Source: Nitrospirae bacterium CG2_30_53_67 (lineage in GTDB: Bacteria; CG2-30-53-67). Taken from it: a stretch of DNA of 18,249 nucleotides. The notes beneath the pieces are model-generated. The model was not told where the DNA came from. It did no database searches and saw only the letters and a list, made by a program, of their open reading frames with translations. The stretch spans positions 1 through 18,249 of the forward strand of contig MNYV01000113.1 in assembly GCA_001873285.1 (NCBI GenBank), in the 5' to 3' direction. Numbering within the stretch: the stretch's first letter is position 1; every line of letters begins with the position of its first letter. The position numbers were made by a program, and so were the translations under genes. This document shows positions 1 to 7,428 of this stretch, piece by piece.

Positions 1-1
1 A

Positions 2-1267
2 CTGATTGCCAGGGACGGGACAGAAAGAATGATCGACAAGATTGCCGCCCCGATTCGTGATCAGGAGAGCAACATCACCGGAGTGGTTCTGGCTTTCCAT
101 GACGTGACCGAACAGAGGAAGATGCAGGAAGAACTTCTCAGGACCCAGAAACTTGAATCCGTAGGCCTCCTTGCAGGGGGCATCGCCCATGACTTCAACA
201 ACCTGCTGACCGCCATTCTGGGTAATGTCAATCTTGCAAAGGTATTTGCAGAAAAGGGAGAAAACGTTATTGAACTTCTGACAGAGGCGGAAAATGCGTC
301 TCTTCGGGCCAAGGATCTAACCCAGCAATTGCTGACCTTCTCCAGGGGCGGAGCGCCGGTTAAGAAGGCCGCCTCGATCTCTGACTTGATCAGGGATACA
401 ACGAGATTTGTTCTGAGGGGATCCAATGTGCGTTGTGTGTTTTCTATTCCGGAAGACCTCTATCCTGTCTGTGTCGATGAGGGGCAGATCAGTCAGGTGA
501 TCAACAACCTGATTATTAATGCAGACCAGGCCATGCCCGAAGGAGGGGAAATCTCGGTGCGTGCTGAAAATACCTCGGTCAAGCCTGGAGATGCCCTTCC
601 CTTGAAAGCGGGCGAGTATGTCAAGATCACCATTAAAGACCAGGGTTGCGGCATTCCGGAAAAACATCTTGCAAAGATATACGACCCCTATTTTACCACC
701 AAACAGAAGGGGAACGGTCTCGGTCTCGCCACGGTCCATTCCATCGTCAAGAAACACGACGGCTATATCGGAGTGGAATCGGGACCCGATGTGGGGGCCA
801 CCTTTTACTTCTATCTCCCTGCATCTCCGGATGACAAAATCTTAACAAAAAAGAAAGAGGCAGGAGTTCTCATGAACGGGGGAGGAAAAATTCTTGTCAT
901 GGATGACGAAGAGATCGTCAGGAAGGTTGCGGGAGCGATGTTAGGCCGAATAGGCTATGAGGTTTCCTTTGCCAAGGATGGCAGAGAAGCGATTGAATCG
1001 TATCAAGCTCTCATGGGAACCGGGCAGGCCTTCGATGTGGTCATCATGGACTTGACCATTCCAGGAGGGATGGGAGGGAAAGAGACGATAAAGAAACTCC
1101 TGGAGATAGACCCTCAAGTGAAAGCCATTGTCTCAAGCGGATATTCAAATGATCCGGTCATGGCGGATTTCAGGAATTACGGCTTTAGTGATGTGATCGT
1201 AAAACCTTATGAGGTAAAAGAAGTCGGTGAGGTATTACATAGAGTGCTGGGCGGGGGAGATCGCTGA
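2..1267 (+). CDS. Hybrid sensor histidine kinase with C-terminal receiver domain (5' end outside window)
   Basis: The reading frame is open from base 2, so the N-terminus lies outside the window; the first ATG (29) is internal to a PAS/PAC-like end (LIARDGTER... AAPIRD... VVLAFHDVTEQ). Numbering from that ATG, a HisKA domain follows with the phosphoacceptor His54 in GGIAHDFNNLL. The HATPase_c domain has an N box (INNLIINADQAM), a G1 box (DQGCGIP) and a G2 box (GNGLGLATVHS). The last ~120 residues are a CheY-like receiver with acidic pocket (MDDEE), phosphoacceptor Asp341 in VIMDLTIPGGMGG and a late Lys in VKPYE. It should autophosphorylate on His and relay to Asp. This H-box subtype is typical of PAS-rich hybrid kinases of deltaproteobacteria. 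The input signal and the output partner cannot be told from this window. Confidence 0.93.
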   Translation: MIARDGTERMIDKIAAPIRDQESNITGVVLAFHDVTEQRKMQEELLRTQKLESVGLLAGGIAHDFNNLLTAILGNVNLAKVFAEKGENVIELLTEAENASLRAKDLTQQLLTFSRGGAPVKKAASISDLIRDTTRFVLRGSNVRCVFSIPEDLYPVCVDEGQISQVINNLIINADQAMPEGGEISVRAENTSVKPGDALPLKAGEYVKITIKDQGCGIPEKHLAKIYDPYFTTKQKGNGLGLATVHSIVKKHDGYIGVESGPDVGATFYFYLPASPDDKILTKKKEAGVLMNGGGKILVMDDEEIVRKVAGAMLGRIGYEVSFAKDGREAIESYQALMGTGQAFDVVIMDLTIPGGMGGKETIKKLLEIDPQVKAIVSSGYSNDPVMADFRNYGFSDVIVKPYEVKEVGEVLHRVLGGGDR

Positions 1268-1310
1268 TCAATCCATAGCGATCACAGGGTATTCCACCCT
1301 TGCCCGCCCT

Positions 1311-1442
1311 TCAACATCTCCTTACCTTCCCAAAATCCTGCTCTGCATATTTTTCTTCAAAATATCCCGATTCTTCCTGTTTCACTGGTTTGAGCATGGT
1401 TTTGTCCCCATATTTAGTTCTGATTCTGTTGCGGTACAGCAT
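1311..1442 (-). CDS. Small unassigned ORF, possible gene remnant
   Basis: A 43-codon frame from ATG (1442) to TGA (1311) reads MLYRNRIRTKYGDKTML... EEKYAEQDFGKVRRC. The composition (charged, few rare residues) looks protein-like, but no Shine-Dalgarno precedes the ATG. A stop codon lies in frame a short way upstream of the ATG. I do not recognise it. It could be the tail of a decayed gene left between the kinase and the repeat, or chance. Confidence 0.2.
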   Translation of the reverse strand: MLYRNRIRTKYGDKTMLKPVKQEESGYFEEKYAEQDFGKVRRC

Positions 1443-1481
1443 GGCGTTTTGTTTGGCAACGGAGCTTATCTTGGGTCAAAA

Positions 1482-1525
1482 CCCCCCTCTGGGGGGCTTC
1501 CTGATGCCACCCGCTCTGCGGGTGG
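1482..1525. repeat. Two adjacent GC-rich hairpins with identical TCT loops
   Basis: CCCCCC-TCT-GGGGGG (1482-1496) is followed after 10 bases by CCACCCGC-TCT-GCGGGTGG (1507-1525). Both stems are perfect and both loops are TCT. They lie immediately before fold-back repeat copy A. No U-run follows, so they are not typical intrinsic terminators on either strand. They may be part of a dispersed intergenic repeat. Confidence 0.55.
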
Positions 1526-1531
1526 AGAAAT

Positions 1532-1742
1532 CACTGGCCCTATTCGTAAATACGGTGGCATTCGAGCCTGCCTGTGCCATGGCAGACAGGTGCCGTAGGG
1601 CGGCCGGATCAAAGTTGCGCTTCTTGCGGTGTACCAGAGGGGGACGCCTCAGTCGCGCGCGGAGATGAGACCACCCTACGACCCTCTACCGGTAAACCGA
1701 GTACAAGCCGGTACGTCACCCTATTTACGAACAGGACCACTT
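1532..1742 (-). repeat. Fold-back (MITE-like) repeat, copy A
   Basis: An approximately 211-bp non-coding element whose ends are inverted repeats: left end CTGGCCCTATTCGTAAATA, right end TATTTACGAACAGGACCACT. Read on the minus strand it matches copy B (12338-12501) over both ends and a ~75-nt core containing CGCGCGACTGAGGCGT and CTCTGGTACACCGCAAG. Relative to B it carries two insertions. One is a hairpin at about 1566-1592 (CCTGT... ACAGG around CCATGG); the other is an ACCGG... CCGGT segment near 1687-1712. No transposase is present, so it is best described as a non-autonomous or REP-like element. Boundaries are approximate. Confidence 0.8.
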
Positions 1743-1787
1743 AGGAAGAAGTTGTGGAAGATCCTGAAGCGGAAATCCGATTAGGAT

Positions 1788-1815
1788 AAAAAAAACTCCG
1801 CGGCTGACCGCGGAG
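1788..1815 (-). terminator. Rho-independent terminator of csp1
   Basis: On the minus strand, CTCCGCGG-TCAG-CCGCGGAG is a perfect 8-bp stem with a 4-nt loop followed by eight U residues. It lies about 35 nt after the csp1 stop codon. Confidence 0.93.
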
Positions 1816-1848
1816 CTTTAGGTTCATCCATGCATGCGCATGATGGCA

Positions 1849-2049
1849 TTACATCTTGGAAACTTTTACGGCTTGAGGCCCTTTGGTTCCCTGAGTCACA
1901 TCGAAACGAACCCTCTGGCCTTCTGCAAGGCTCTTGAATCCTTCATCCTGAATCTCAGAAAAATGCACGAATACATCCGGACCACCGTCCTGAGAGATGA
2001 AGCCGAAACCCTTGCCGTCGTTGAACCATTTTACTGTGCCTTCTGCCAT
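1849..2049 (-). CDS. Cold-shock protein (CspA family), csp1
   Basis: A 66-residue single cold-shock domain, the usual length for the family. RNP1 is KGFGFI in [12 protein letters not shown] and RNP2 is VFVHF in DVFVHFSEI. The protein binds single-stranded RNA and DNA and acts as an RNA chaperone in the cytoplasm. AAGGAG lies 7 nt before the ATG. It is 52/66 identical to csp2 (15995-16195) by my count. It has its own promoter and a ~150-nt leader containing a terminator-like hairpin, followed by a strong terminator after the gene, so it is monocistronic. It is transcribed divergently from the hibernation-factor/cold-shock-domain gene. Temperature control is inferred from family and leader, not shown. 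Confidence 0.95.
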   Translation of the reverse strand: MAEGTVKWFNDGKGFGFISQDGGPDVFVHFSEIQDEGFKSLAEGQRVRFDVTQGTKGPQAVKVSKM

Positions 2050-2200
2050 TTTGTTGCTCCTTCTGTTTCATTTGAAACCATTGTTTGAACGTGCAGTTTA
2101 ACCGGTTCCCGGATAATAAAAAACCGCCCAGATCTAAAAGTCTGTGCGGTCTATTTTTTACTATTCATTTGCCATAATTAATCTGCACAACCTAGATATA
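2050..2200 (-). promoter_or_regulatory. csp1 5' leader with conserved box and internal terminator-like hairpin
   Basis: Read on the minus strand, the leader starts close to the box AGGTTGTGCAG (2183-2193). It continues to a hairpin ACCGCACAGA / TCTGGGCGGT (2123-2150, one A-G mismatch) followed by TTTTTATT, then AAACTGCAC (CTGCAC at 2091-2096), then the Shine-Dalgarno. The same order of elements is found before csp2. The CTGCAC is complementary to GTGCAG of the box, and TGTGC of the box is complementary to GCACA in the hairpin's 5' arm. This suggests alternative folds controlling read-through. That function is inferred. Confidence 0.7.
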
Positions 2201-2207
2201 CATCCAT

Positions 2208-2236
2208 ATTTAACCACAGGCATATTTGAATGTCAA
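2208..2236 (-). promoter_or_regulatory. csp1 promoter (sigma70-like)
   Basis: On the minus strand, a perfect TTGACA -35 (2231-2236) is followed by a 17-nt spacer and a TTAAAT -10 (2208-2213, four of six to consensus). Spacing to the downstream AGGTTGTGCAG box is 14 nt, identical to that before csp2, which supports it being the real promoter. Confidence 0.75.
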
Positions 2237-2264
2237 GAACTATTTACATATATCCATAAGGCAG

Positions 2265-2293
2265 TTGAAATATATCGGGAGTTACGATAAATT
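2265..2293 (+). promoter_or_regulatory. Putative promoter of the hpf-CSD gene
   Basis: TTGAAA (2265-2270), a 17-nt spacer and TAAATT (2288-2293) lie about 53 nt before the chosen ATG and diverge from the csp1 promoter. Matches are partial (five of six and four of six), so this is a moderate call. Confidence 0.45.
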
Positions 2294-2345
2294 ATTCTTA
2301 AAGAATTTTCATAAAAACAGCCGAAGGGACATGGAGGTTATGCCT

Positions 2346-2924
2346 ATGGAAATTCCCCTGAAGATCACTTTTCGAAACGTCGATCCATCCGAGGCCGTGG
2401 AGGCCAAGATCCGGGAGCGGGCCAAGAAGCTGGAGCGGTTCAACAATGACATCATCAGCTGCCGGGTGGTCGTCGAAGCGCCGCACAAGCGCCGGCATAA
2501 GGGTATCCTCTACAACGTCAAGATCGACATGACCCTCCGGGACGGAGAACTCGTCATCAACCGGTTGCCGGAGAAGAACAGGGCACGGGAGGATGTCTAC
2601 GTCGCCATGAAGGAAGCCTTCGATGCAGCCTGCCGCAAGCTGGAGGATTACGTCAGGCGGCGGAGGGGGGATGTGAAGGTCCACGAGACAGCTCCCTCCG
2701 GGAGGATTTCGGCGCTGTTTCCTGAAGAAGACTACGGGAGGATCGAGACGCCGGACGGCAGGGATATTTATTTCCACAGGAACAGCGTCATGAACGAGGA
2801 TTTCGACCGGCTGGAAATCGGCGCCGAGGTCCGGTTTGAAGAAGAATCCGGGGAGTCCGGCCCCCAGGCCGCTACGGTGCAGGTCGAGGGCAAGCATCAT
2901 GTCTTAAGTCAGGCTCGGCTATGA
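2346..2924 (+). CDS. Ribosome hibernation factor (HPF/RaiA) fused to a cold-shock domain
   Basis: 192 residues from the chosen ATG. The frame is open back to 2226, but GGAGG (2333-2337) sits 8 nt before ATG 2346, while ATGs at 2331 and 2340 are badly spaced. Residues 1-110 form a HPF/RaiA S30AE domain (IPLKITFRNVDPSEAVEAKI... KLERF... and a basic VRRRRG end), which binds the 30S subunit and silences ribosomes. Residues ~119-185 are a divergent cold-shock domain: RNP2 is kept as DIYFHRNSV, but RNP1 reads DYGRIET rather than GFGFI. This domain replaces the dimerisation domain of long HPF. HPF-CSD fusions are a known bacterial architecture. Its stop overlaps the next ATG, implying translational coupling, and its neighbour across the divergent promoter is csp1. 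Confidence 0.9.
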   Translation: MEIPLKITFRNVDPSEAVEAKIRERAKKLERFNNDIISCRVVVEAPHKRRHKGILYNVKIDMTLRDGELVINRLPEKNRAREDVYVAMKEAFDAACRKLEDYVRRRRGDVKVHETAPSGRISALFPEEDYGRIETPDGRDIYFHRNSVMNEDFDRLEIGAEVRFEEESGESGPQAATVQVEGKHHVLSQARL

Positions 2925-3238
2925 CTCCATGGTCCGTCTATTTGGTGCGGTGTAGAGATGGAACTCTGTACACAGGGATCTCGACGGACGTATCCCGACG
3001 TTTTGCAGAACATGATCGGAACGATGACAAGGGCGCAAAATACCTACGGGGGAGAGGCCCGCTGCAGTTGGTGTTTCGGAAGGTGATCGGCGCCAGGGGC
3101 CTTGCGCTGAGAGTCGAAGACAAAATCAAGAAACTGCCGAAGAGACGCAAAGAAGAACTGATCGAGCAGGATGACATCATCGAACAGATTATCTCACGGG
3201 CCGTCAAGGGGACTTCCCGGAGGATGAGTTTGCCTTGA
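2921..3238 (+). CDS. GIY-YIG superfamily protein (YhbQ-like)
   Basis: 105 residues, a stand-alone GIY-YIG domain. WSVYLVRC and GTLYTGIS supply the two signature strands. The following DVSRRFAEHD holds the conserved Arg and His, and ALRVEDKIKKL carries the conserved acidic residue. Small proteins of this class are putative nucleases, mostly without an assigned substrate. The ATG shares the ATGA overlap with the HPF-CSD stop codon, so the two are very likely co-transcribed and coupled. The pairing hints at an RNA or DNA processing role in the same condition, but this is inference. The gene converges with hydA 59 bp downstream, with no clear terminator between them. Confidence 0.87.
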   Translation: MTPWSVYLVRCRDGTLYTGISTDVSRRFAEHDRNDDKGAKYLRGRGPLQLVFRKVIGARGLALRVEDKIKKLPKRRKEELIEQDDIIEQIISRAVKGTSRRMSLP

Positions 3239-3297
3239 AAATGCATGCGAGTGTACGCTTGACAGCGTTGTTCGATTTAAAATGAACATCGACAGGA

Positions 3298-4572
3298 TCA
3301 ATGAACGGAACAGGAGATGCAGGGGTCATAGGCCCGCACCAGCATTTCACACAGCCTGGTGATATCCGGGCTCTCCGTGCCTTTCCCGGTTTCCTGCGCC
3401 ACAAGCGCATTCAGGTCATAATGGATGTTGGCGTTGTTCTGCGTGGTCGGGATGATGCAGTTCGCTTTGGTGATCAATCCCTTGTCGTCGATCACGTAGT
3501 GGTGAAAGAGGATTCCTCTCGGGACCTCCACGGCGCCCACCCCTTCGCCTGAACGGACTTCATAATCGGTGCGGATCTCATCCATGCTGCCGTCAAGGAG
3601 TTCATTGATGATCTCGATGGAGTCCTCCATCACATGGAAGCACTCGGCGAGTTGAGCTGCATTTTGCATGAAAGGATTGTGGCTGACCGGCTCCAGGCCC
3701 AATGCATGGGCGATATCCTTTGCTTGATCACGGAGAAACAGATGGTTGTTATTGATCCGGGCCAGGGCGCCCACAGCAAAGGAGTCTCTGCTCAGCTTCG
3801 TGAATTTGGACGTGGAAAAATCCACTTTGTACTCATTGGTCATGGCCAGATAGTCCCTTTCGCCCTTGATCACGCCGTCGGATGAGATGAGATCACCGCC
3901 GATCCAGGGATATTTATTGTCCCCTTTCAGCGAAACGAACTCGGTTTCCCTTGTAAAGTCCGGGATGGTGACCGTCTTGAAGAATTCAAATCCGGCCATC
4001 GCGTCTTCCATTCTTTGCTCTATGGCCTTTCGCAGATCCATCAACCGGGCCTTTTCCGGGGCCTTGCTCACGCCCCCCACGACCAGGCTGACAGGATGCG
4101 TGGTGCGGCCGGCGATCAGGTCGCACAGGGTGTTGGCCATGCCCCTGAGCCGGATCACCCCGGCCATCAGTTCGGGATGGGATTCCATGAGCGGCGCCAC
4201 GCTCCCGGCATTCAAAAAATCCGGGGCCGCCAGAAAGAAGAGATGGAGAAAGTGGCTCTGCAGGGTCTCCCCATGCTTTGCCAGAAGCCTCAGCTTCAAA
4301 GCGGTTTTGGGAATTGTGATCCCCATGGCCTGTTCCACGGCCCTCAGGCTGGCAAGGGTATGACCGATGGAACAGATCCCGCAGATACGCGAGGTGAGGA
4401 CCGGGGCGTCATTGTGCGATACCCCCCGGAGCATGGCTTCAAAGAACCGGGGTGTTTCAACCACCTCCCATCTGGCCTGCACAAGCGCTCCGTCTTTGAC
4501 CTCGATATGGATATTGCCATGGCCTTCAACACGGGTTAAATGGCGGACATCCACATTCATATTTACTTTCAT
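3298..4572 (-). CDS. hydA: NiFe hydrogenase large (alpha) subunit, group 3b/sulfhydrogenase type
   Basis: 424 residues. The N-terminus carries LTRVEGHG. The first nickel motif is RICGICSIGH (Cys64, Cys67, His71) and the second is DPCISCSVH (Cys418, Cys421, His424). These four cysteines bind the NiFe(CN)2CO active site that interconverts H2 with protons and electrons. The stop codon follows His424 directly, so the C-terminal extension normally cut off by a maturation endopeptidase is absent. It is the last gene of hydB-hydG-hydD-hydA, starting 3 nt after the hydD stop. This gene order matches the archaeal sulfhydrogenase operon, supporting a cytoplasmic, NAD(P)-linked bidirectional enzyme. No hyp maturation genes are in the window. 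Confidence 0.93.
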   Translation of the reverse strand: MKVNMNVDVRHLTRVEGHGNIHIEVKDGALVQARWEVVETPRFFEAMLRGVSHNDAPVLTSRICGICSIGHTLASLRAVEQAMGITIPKTALKLRLLAKHGETLQSHFLHLFFLAAPDFLNAGSVAPLMESHPELMAGVIRLRGMANTLCDLIAGRTTHPVSLVVGGVSKAPEKARLMDLRKAIEQRMEDAMAGFEFFKTVTIPDFTRETEFVSLKGDNKYPWIGGDLISSDGVIKGERDYLAMTNEYKVDFSTSKFTKLSRDSFAVGALARINNNHLFLRDQAKDIAHALGLEPVSHNPFMQNAAQLAECFHVMEDSIEIINELLDGSMDEIRTDYEVRSGEGVGAVEVPRGILFHHYVIDDKGLITKANCIIPTTQNNANIHYDLNALVAQETGKGTESPDITRLCEMLVRAYDPCISCSVH

Positions 4573-4575
4573 ATC

Positions 4576-5391
4576 TCACACCCCTCTCTTGGCATTGAAG
4601 GAGTGGACCCTCTCCTGTATCGGAGAAACCACATGGCCGGTCCTGATTCCGTCCAGCCCATTGAAGAAAGCGATTTTGTCTTCAATCTCTGAACGGGGAT
4701 AGCCTTTCTTCAGCATGGTTTCCATAAACGAATCATAATTGGCATCTTCTGCCGGCCCGCGGCATCCCCGGCAGCCGACCTTGCCGGCGATGCATACGGC
4801 GCCGCAGCCGGCGAGCGTCAGCGGGCCGAGGCAGATCGTCCCGAAATCGAACATGCAGATATTCATCTTCTGCCTGCACTCCACGCAGACCGGATACTTG
4901 GGGATCCTGATTTCCGAACCGGTCACCAGGGCGATGACGATTTTTTCCACCTCGGTCTTGGAAACAGGGCATCCGGGAATCTCAAGGTCCACAGGCACGA
5001 CCTCCTTGACACTTTTCACCTCGCCCGTCTCCACCTCATGGTTGCCGTAGACTTCCCGAACCACATCGGAGATATCAAATCTCTCTCTTATTTTGTTGAC
5101 GCCTCCGAAGCAGGCGCAGGACCCCAGGGCGACCAGGACCCCGGCATTGGCCCTGATCTGTTTGAGCCTCGTGATCTCATCCTCACGGGAAATGGAGCCT
5201 TCCACGAATGCGATGTCATAGTCGTCGCTTTGGTCGGAAGAGGCTTCTCTGAAATTGACCACCTCGATCAGGGAGAGAAAATCCGGGAGCGTCTCTTCCT
5301 TGTTCAGGAGCTGCAGTTCGCACCCCTCGCATCCCGTAAAATCAAAGACCCCGATTTTGGGTTTGGCTGTTTCAATGCCGAGATATTTCAA
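4576..5391 (-). CDS. hydD: NiFe hydrogenase small (delta) subunit
   Basis: 271 residues. TGCEGCELQ (Cys21, Cys24), GSCACFGG and PGCP are the proximal-cluster ligands of NiFe small subunits. The cysteine-rich second half (VECRQKMNICMF... ICLGPLTLAGCGAVCIAG... CRGCRGP) would hold two more FeS clusters, as in group 3 enzymes. It passes electrons between the alpha subunit and the flavin subunit. There is no Tat signal or membrane anchor, so it is cytoplasmic. The start codon is TTG (5391): AAGGAGG lies 6 nt upstream, overlapping the hydG stop, and the protein begins MKYLGIETAKPKIGVFDF. Spacing to neighbours is 11 nt and 3 nt, a tight operon. Confidence 0.92.
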   Translation of the reverse strand: MKYLGIETAKPKIGVFDFTGCEGCELQLLNKEETLPDFLSLIEVVNFREASSDQSDDYDIAFVEGSISREDEITRLKQIRANAGVLVALGSCACFGGVNKIRERFDISDVVREVYGNHEVETGEVKSVKEVVPVDLEIPGCPVSKTEVEKIVIALVTGSEIRIPKYPVCVECRQKMNICMFDFGTICLGPLTLAGCGAVCIAGKVGCRGCRGPAEDANYDSFMETMLKKGYPRSEIEDKIAFFNGLDGIRTGHVVSPIQERVHSFNAKRGV

Positions 5392-5405
5392 AGCGGTCCT
5401 CCTTA
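5392..5405 (-). promoter_or_regulatory. Strong ribosome binding site that sets the TTG start of hydD
   Basis: On the minus strand, TAAGGAGG overlaps the hydG TAA stop codon and is followed by 6 nt and TTG AAA TAT. No ATG in the same frame lies near this site, so TTG is the likely initiator. Confidence 0.75.
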
Positions 5406-6311
5406 AATGGCCTCTCTGAGGTTCATCACGGACCAGTAATCAAAGACCGGCCCGTCCACGCACGTAAAGGTCGAACCCACCATGCACCGGCAGCATTTCC
5501 CCATACCGCAGTGCATCCTTCGCTCCAGGGAGACGAACATCTGGTTCATGGGGACACCGAGGTCATCCATGTGATCGCAGACGAATTTAAACATGACCGG
5601 CGGGCCGCACACAATGGCATAGGTGCGTGACGGATCAATGGCGACATCCTGAAACAGGTCTGTGATCAGTCCGGTTTTCCCCGTCCAGTTCTTATCCGCT
5701 TTTTCCACCACCGTATGCATCTTGATGTGGCTGATTTTCACCCATTCTTCATACTGGTAGGTAAAGAGCATCTGCCAGGGCTCCTTGGCGCCGTAAAGGA
5801 TATGCACGTCTTTGTATTCGGAGCGGTGTTCATTCACCCAGTATATGGGCGCTCTCAGCGGCGCGAGCCCAAGGCCGCCGGCGATCAGAAGAATATGGTG
5901 TCCTGCCATCTTCTCCATGGGGAAAGACGTGCCGAAAGGACCGCGAATGCCGACTTTCGACCCGATGACGGCCTTATGGAGGATCCGGGTGGTGCGTCCG
6001 GCTTTTCGTATGCACAACTCGATGAATTCCCTGTTGTTGGGAGAACTGGCTATGGAAATGGGAATCTCTCCGAAACCGGGGACTTCCACCATCACAAACT
6101 GACCGGCCCGGAAATTGAAGATCTCTCTTTCCACGGGGTCGAGTATTTTCAAATGAAAGAGCTTTTCCATGGGGGTCAGTTCGACAATGTTTGTGATCTC
6201 GCACTTGTATACCTGGTCCGTTTTCATCACAATCGATTTCCGATTGTATTGCGGCGGCTTCACCATGAACGGTTCAAGATTAATATCTTCTTTTCGGATC
6301 CTGTAGTTCAT
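5403..6311 (-). CDS. hydG: Hydrogenase FAD/NAD(P)-binding (gamma) subunit
   Basis: 302 residues starting at ATG 6311, whose ATGA overlaps the hydB stop. The frame is open further upstream, but that part lies inside hydB. It is a ferredoxin-NADP reductase-fold protein: an FAD-binding barrel with [12 protein letters not shown] and IPISIASSP, then an NAD(P)-binding Rossmann part with [12 protein letters not shown] and [10 protein letters not shown]. The C-terminal CGMGKCCRC... TC binds a 2Fe-2S cluster. It shuttles electrons between hydrogenase FeS clusters and NAD(P)H, as the gamma subunit of sulfhydrogenase and dihydroorotate dehydrogenase PyrK-like proteins do. Whether it prefers NADP or NAD cannot be decided by eye. 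Confidence 0.92.
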   Translation of the reverse strand: MNYRIRKEDINLEPFMVKPPQYNRKSIVMKTDQVYKCEITNIVELTPMEKLFHLKILDPVEREIFNFRAGQFVMVEVPGFGEIPISIASSPNNREFIELCIRKAGRTTRILHKAVIGSKVGIRGPFGTSFPMEKMAGHHILLIAGGLGLAPLRAPIYWVNEHRSEYKDVHILYGAKEPWQMLFTYQYEEWVKISHIKMHTVVEKADKNWTGKTGLITDLFQDVAIDPSRTYAIVCGPPVMFKFVCDHMDDLGVPMNQMFVSLERRMHCGMGKCCRCMVGSTFTCVDGPVFDYWSVMNLREAI

Positions 6312-7351
6312 TCTCCGCTCTCCATTCTCAGATCGTTGATGACGTCTTTGGGATTGATCCCGGCCAGACAGGCTCTGCCGCACCGGTTGCAGCCCACACA
6401 GATCTGTGCATCTTCATTCTCTGCAAAGCCCCGGTAGTGGTGGTAGAATCTGTACTTCAGCCGGTCTTCTTTCAGGGGCCTGAAATTGTGTCCTCCGGCC
6501 ACTTCTGAAAAGTCCACGATCGTGCAGGAATACTGGATACGATCCTTGCTGGAACTCTTGAGGTTCGGCTCGATCGACTCCTCCACGCCGTAGCAATAGC
6601 ACGTGGGACAGACCATGGCGCAGGACCCGCAGTTGAGGCACTTATTTCCCCATTTCTTCCAGATATCAGATTTGAATTCAATATCCATGAGGGCGGGAAG
6701 GCCGGTGACCTCCACGTGGGTCTTGAATTTTTTCTTGAGATATTTGCGTCTCTGGATATATTGTCCATCATCGTTTTTCCCGGGGTCCCTGGTCTTGACA
6801 TTCCTGAGAAAATTGAATGCCTTGGATGAGTTGATCGTGAGGTAGTACGCATCCCCGATATCCGTGCAGAAGAGGTTGAAACCGTGACGGACCCCATCCT
6901 GGTTCAGGGACTTGCAGAAACAGTCTTCCAGAGGTTCATGATCCATACCGATGATAAAGGTATTTTTTCTTCTCGCGATATAACTGGGTGAAGGGAAATT
7001 CCCCTTCATAAAGACCCGGTCCAGCTTGGCCAATCCGTTGATGTCGCAGGCGCGCACGCCCACGATCACCCTCGGATTCACGCGGTATTCAATCTGCTGC
7101 TGCCAATCATGATCGGTATAACGGAACCGGGAAAGTTCCTCCCTGAATGGAAGGAAAAAGGTTTTTATCGAATAGTTGATCACATCGTAATCAAGATCCA
7201 TTTCATCAAAGGAATAAACCTGCCGGAACTGGTAAACCGGCCGGCCATTCTTGTCTTTGTCCACGGCCTTGGGCCCGATGGTCTGATTCTCTTCGATGAG
7301 ACCGCTGATGAATTTCTTGAATTCCTTTTTCGTGATCACCTTATAGATCAT
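6308..7351 (-). CDS. hydB: Hydrogenase iron-sulfur (beta) subunit
   Basis: 347 residues from ATG 7351; CAGGAG lies 9 nt before it, and an upstream in-frame ATG at 7387 has no good ribosome site. The N-terminal ~230 residues match the beta-subunit fold of sulfite reductase/sulfhydrogenase proteins ([20 protein letters not shown] is characteristic). The C-terminal part holds two 4Fe-4S ligand sets: [18 protein letters not shown] and [17 protein letters not shown]. In group 3b enzymes this subunit extends the electron wire and is linked to sulfur or polysulfide reduction in archaea. It is the first gene of the operon. Activity toward sulfur here is unproven. Confidence 0.92.
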   Translation of the reverse strand: MIYKVITKKEFKKFISGLIEENQTIGPKAVDKDKNGRPVYQFRQVYSFDEMDLDYDVINYSIKTFFLPFREELSRFRYTDHDWQQQIEYRVNPRVIVGVRACDINGLAKLDRVFMKGNFPSPSYIARRKNTFIIGMDHEPLEDCFCKSLNQDGVRHGFNLFCTDIGDAYYLTINSSKAFNFLRNVKTRDPGKNDDGQYIQRRKYLKKKFKTHVEVTGLPALMDIEFKSDIWKKWGNKCLNCGSCAMVCPTCYCYGVEESIEPNLKSSSKDRIQYSCTIVDFSEVAGGHNFRPLKEDRLKYRFYHHYRGFAENEDAQICVGCNRCGRACLAGINPKDVINDLRMESGE

Positions 7352-7407
7352 AACTCTTCGCTCCTGCAATCGGCGGGGACAGGTCATGCCAGTGATCTCA
7401 AACGGAT

Positions 7408-7428
7408 ATTATCATATCATACGATAAT
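7408..7428. promoter_or_regulatory. Imperfect 21-bp palindrome upstream of the hyd operon (candidate operator)
   Basis: ATTATC-N9-GATAAT with inner TAT/ATA symmetry: nine of ten base pairs are symmetric around position 7418. It lies 57 bp before the hydB ATG in an AT-rich stretch that should hold the promoter. The half-site CGATAAT recurs at 7465-7471. I could not pick a convincing -35/-10 pair. A redox or nitrogen/sulfur regulator site is possible but unassigned. Confidence 0.4.

Noticed and set aside
1227-1668. Plus-strand frames across the kinase 3' end and fold-back copy A
   Set aside because: They run through inverted repeats and hairpins, lack Shine-Dalgarno sites and have no recognisable domain.
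2298-2900. A 200-codon minus-strand frame opposite the HPF-CSD gene
   Set aside because: It lies antisense to a recognised two-domain protein and shows no family features.
3204-3297. Possible continuation of hydA past its stop, which could have restored a C-terminal tail
   Set aside because: The frame ends in TGA directly after the nickel-motif His. The open frame covering this stretch is a different one and shows no tail-like residues after a CxxC-x2-His motif.
6312-6383. An upstream start for hydG giving 24 extra residues
   Set aside because: The extension lies entirely within hydB and is Arg/Gln-rich; the ATGA overlap at 6308-6311 is the standard coupled start.
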